NCBI GenBank assembly: GCA_023248785.1
Contig: JAHFDX010000004.1
Span: 1 to 23,726, forward strand
Direction: 5' to 3'
Source of the DNA: Myxococcales bacterium
Lineage (GTDB): Bacteria; Myxococcota_A; Polyangia; Polyangiales; Polyangiaceae
Length of the DNA stretch: 23,726 bases
Both the position numbers and the translations under genes were made by a program. Below the pieces are notes generated by a model that did not search any database, had not been told where the DNA came from, and worked only from the letters and a program-made list of their open reading frames with translations. Positions 21,999-23,726 of the stretch are shown here, one piece after another (position 1 is the first letter of the stretch; every line of letters begins with the position of its first letter).

Positions 21999-23726
21999 AT
22001 GAACCGTCGATTTTCGACCGCGTTTCTGCTCCTTGCCCTTGGATCTTGTGGGTTAACCCAGAAAGTCCACGCGCAGACCATTCCAGAAAGCAACGGCAAC
22101 GGCTTCGACACCCATCTCTTCCGCCCAGCGCTTGATTCCAAGGGCTTTTTCACCGTCAACGGGACGGACATTCTCGGCGCGGGCCAGGTGAGCTTCGGGT
22201 TTGTCATCGACTACGGCCACGTCCTTCTTCGCGTCGCCGACGTTGGGCAACGAAGCCCCCAATTGATCAATCACAGCTTCCAGGGCACGGGACTTTTCAA
22301 CTACGGCCTCGCCAACCGTTTGGTCGTGGGCGCCTCCACGGGCATCAACCTGATGGCCGGAAACGCGCAAACCACACCATCGGGAGGGGCAGGCGTTGCC
22401 GGGTGGGGCCTCGGGCAGCTCGACTCGCAAACGATCGGGTACTTTGCAATCCACAGCAAGTACCGGGTACTTCGCCTCGAAAACGGCCTCGGGGTGGCGC
22501 TCGCGTTCCAACTTGGCCTGCCGATTACCAACGCTCCGCGCAGTGCGGGCGCAGACCCGGGGCTCTTCTATTGGCCGCAACTGATGGTCGAGAAGCGGTT
22601 CGGTGGAGTGAACGGGGACCTGGTGAAACTGGCGATCAACGGTGGCTTTCGCGGCCATGTGGTCAGCGACACCGCGCTTCTGCTTCGCAATGGACAGTTT
22701 CGCGACGGAAACCGCGTGACATATGGCGGCGGTTTCTCGGTTCGTGTTCTCGAACCGCTCGACCTTGTCGCGGAAACCTATGGCACGGCACTTCTCGCCA
22801 AGAACGTCGACAGCGGACCGCGTTTCTCCAACGAGCTCGTCGGTGGCCTCAAGGTCTTCGTAGAGAAAAATTCGTACCTCATGCTCGCGGGTGGCCCTCG
22901 CTACACAGGCGGCTTCGAAGCAGCCGATATTCGTGCCACGATCGGTTTCATTTTCGAACCTTCGATCGGCGATCGCGATAACGACGGCATTAAGGATGAC
23001 GTCGACAAATGTCCCGACGAGCCAGAAGACAAAGACGGCTTTGAAGACGAAGACGGTTGCCCCGATCCGGATAACGACAAAGATGGCATCCCCGACATCG
23101 TCGATCGTTGCCCGAACGTTCCCGAGGATTTCGACGGCGACAGAGACACCGATGGCTGTCCCGAGTTTACCGACGGTGACCGTGACAAGGATGGAATCCC
23201 TGATTCAAAGGACAAGTGTCCCGACGAGCCGGAAGATTACAACGGCTTTGAAGATGACGACGGTTGCCCCGACGGCAATCGAGACCGGGACAAAGACGGA
23301 ATTCCCGACATCCGCGACAAGTGCCCCGACGAACCGGAAACCTACAATGGCTTCGAAGATGACGACGGTTGCCCTGACCAAACCAAGCTCATCATCAAGA
23401 ACAACAGCATTGTGATCCTCGAAAAGATTCAGTTTGCCACGGGCTCGGCGGTCATCTTGCCCCCGTCGTTTTCGCTGCTCGATGCCGTTGCGGACACGCT
23501 CAATAAGCACCCCGAGTTTGTGCTTGTTGAAGTGGCGGGGCACGCCGACGAACGGGACAGCGACGCGAACAACCTGAGGCTCACGCATAACCGTGCGAGT
23601 TCGGTAGTCAAGTCGCTTGTCCAACGCAAAGTCGACAGCAAGCGCCTTCGAAGCAAAGGATACGGCGAGTATTGTCCCGAAGATCCCGCACACACGCAGG
23701 AAGCGTGGGAAAAGAAGCGACGCGTC
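21999..23726 (+). CDS. OmpA-family protein with four thrombospondin type 3 repeats (3' truncated)
   Basis: The frame is open to the right edge (576 codons) and starts at ATG 21999, with GGAG 9 bases upstream. The signal sequence MNRRFSTAFLLLALGSCGL carries a lipobox-like LGSC as well as a possible VHA-QT cleavage site, so it may be a lipoprotein or an ordinary exported protein. Residues about 28-320 look like a beta-barrel. Residues about 324-465 hold four Asp-rich TSP3-like units of about 35 residues (pattern DxDxDGIxDxxDxCPxEPE...DGCPD). An OmpA domain begins near 472 (IQFATGSAVILPPSF, VAGHADERDSDANNLRLTHNRA), and only its last residues are missing. The architecture is the same as the gene at 15199. 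It is divergent from the zinc-ribbon/AgmX-like cluster and probably links the outer membrane to peptidoglycan. Confidence 0.9.
   Translation, partial: MNRRFSTAFLLLALGSCGLTQKVHAQTIPESNGNGFDTHLFRPALDSKGFFTVNGTDILGAGQVSFGFVIDYGHVLLRVADVGQRSPQLINHSFQGTGLFNYGLANRLVVGASTGINLMAGNAQTTPSGGAGVAGWGLGQLDSQTIGYFAIHSKYRVLRLENGLGVALAFQLGLPITNAPRSAGADPGLFYWPQLMVEKRFGGVNGDLVKLAINGGFRGHVVSDTALLLRNGQFRDGNRVTYGGGFSVRVLEPLDLVAETYGTALLAKNVDSGPRFSNELVGGLKVFVEKNSYLMLAGGPRYTGGFEAADIRATIGFIFEPSIGDRDNDGIKDDVDKCPDEPEDKDGFEDEDGCPDPDNDKDGIPDIVDRCPNVPEDFDGDRDTDGCPEFTDGDRDKDGIPDSKDKCPDEPEDYNGFEDDDGCPDGNRDRDKDGIPDIRDKCPDEPETYNGFEDDDGCPDQTKLIIKNNSIVILEKIQFATGSAVILPPSFSLLDAVADTLNKHPEFVLVEVAGHADERDSDANNLRLTHNRASSVVKSLVQRKVDSKRLRSKGYGEYCPEDPAHTQEAWEKKRRV

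Overview
The window looks like chromosomal DNA from a member of the Myxococcota (the former Deltaproteobacteria). Four things suggest this: a protein with a MYXO-CTERM-like tail (3412-4728), a zinc-ribbon/GYF/AgmX-PglI-tail protein resembling gliding-machinery components (19349-21166), two OmpA proteins with thrombospondin type 3 (TSP3) calcium repeats, and several lipoproteins. The base composition looks moderate rather than very GC-rich, so I do not assign a genus. No rRNA, tRNA, CRISPR array, transposase or phage gene was recognised.

Left part (1-5500). The 3' end of rseP (site-2 protease) is translationally coupled to rsmB (16S rRNA m5C methyltransferase). A non-coding stretch of nested palindromes follows, then an isolated 2-oxo-acid dehydrogenase E2 gene. 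Convergent to it is a two-gene unit: a class I methyltransferase and a surface Asp-box protein with a MYXO-CTERM-like tail.

Centre-left (5600-10890). An FHA-GGDEF diguanylate cyclase gene runs into a tightly overlapping operon of a class III aminotransferase, a LuxE-like acyl-protein synthetase and a LuxC-like acyl-CoA reductase. No luciferase genes are present. The combination suggests a route from carboxylic acid to aldehyde to amine and is the most interesting metabolic feature here. A NAPE-PLD-like metallo-beta-lactamase-fold hydrolase converges on its 3' end.

Centre (10900-15110, all minus strand). This is the conserved ribosome and membrane-insertion locus in the order rpmH, rnpA, yidD, yidC, jag. 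It is interrupted between rnpA and yidD by a TetR-family regulator and a 23-bp perfect inverted repeat. rpmH (49 codons) is clearly present, with a promoter candidate and a hairpin covering its Shine-Dalgarno sequence.

Right part (15199-23726). It contains an OmpA/TSP3 protein with a terminator candidate, a secreted lipoprotein-like hypothetical, and then a minus-strand cluster. In transcription order that cluster encodes a triple zinc-ribbon membrane protein, the AgmX/GltJ-like zinc-ribbon/GYF protein, an unreported 39-residue single-span membrane protein, and a CAP-domain lipoprotein. The last three genes are joined by GTGA stop/start overlaps. Divergent from the cluster, a second OmpA/TSP3 protein runs off the right edge. 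The right part therefore reads as an envelope region, with outer-membrane/peptidoglycan anchors on either side of a possible trans-envelope apparatus.
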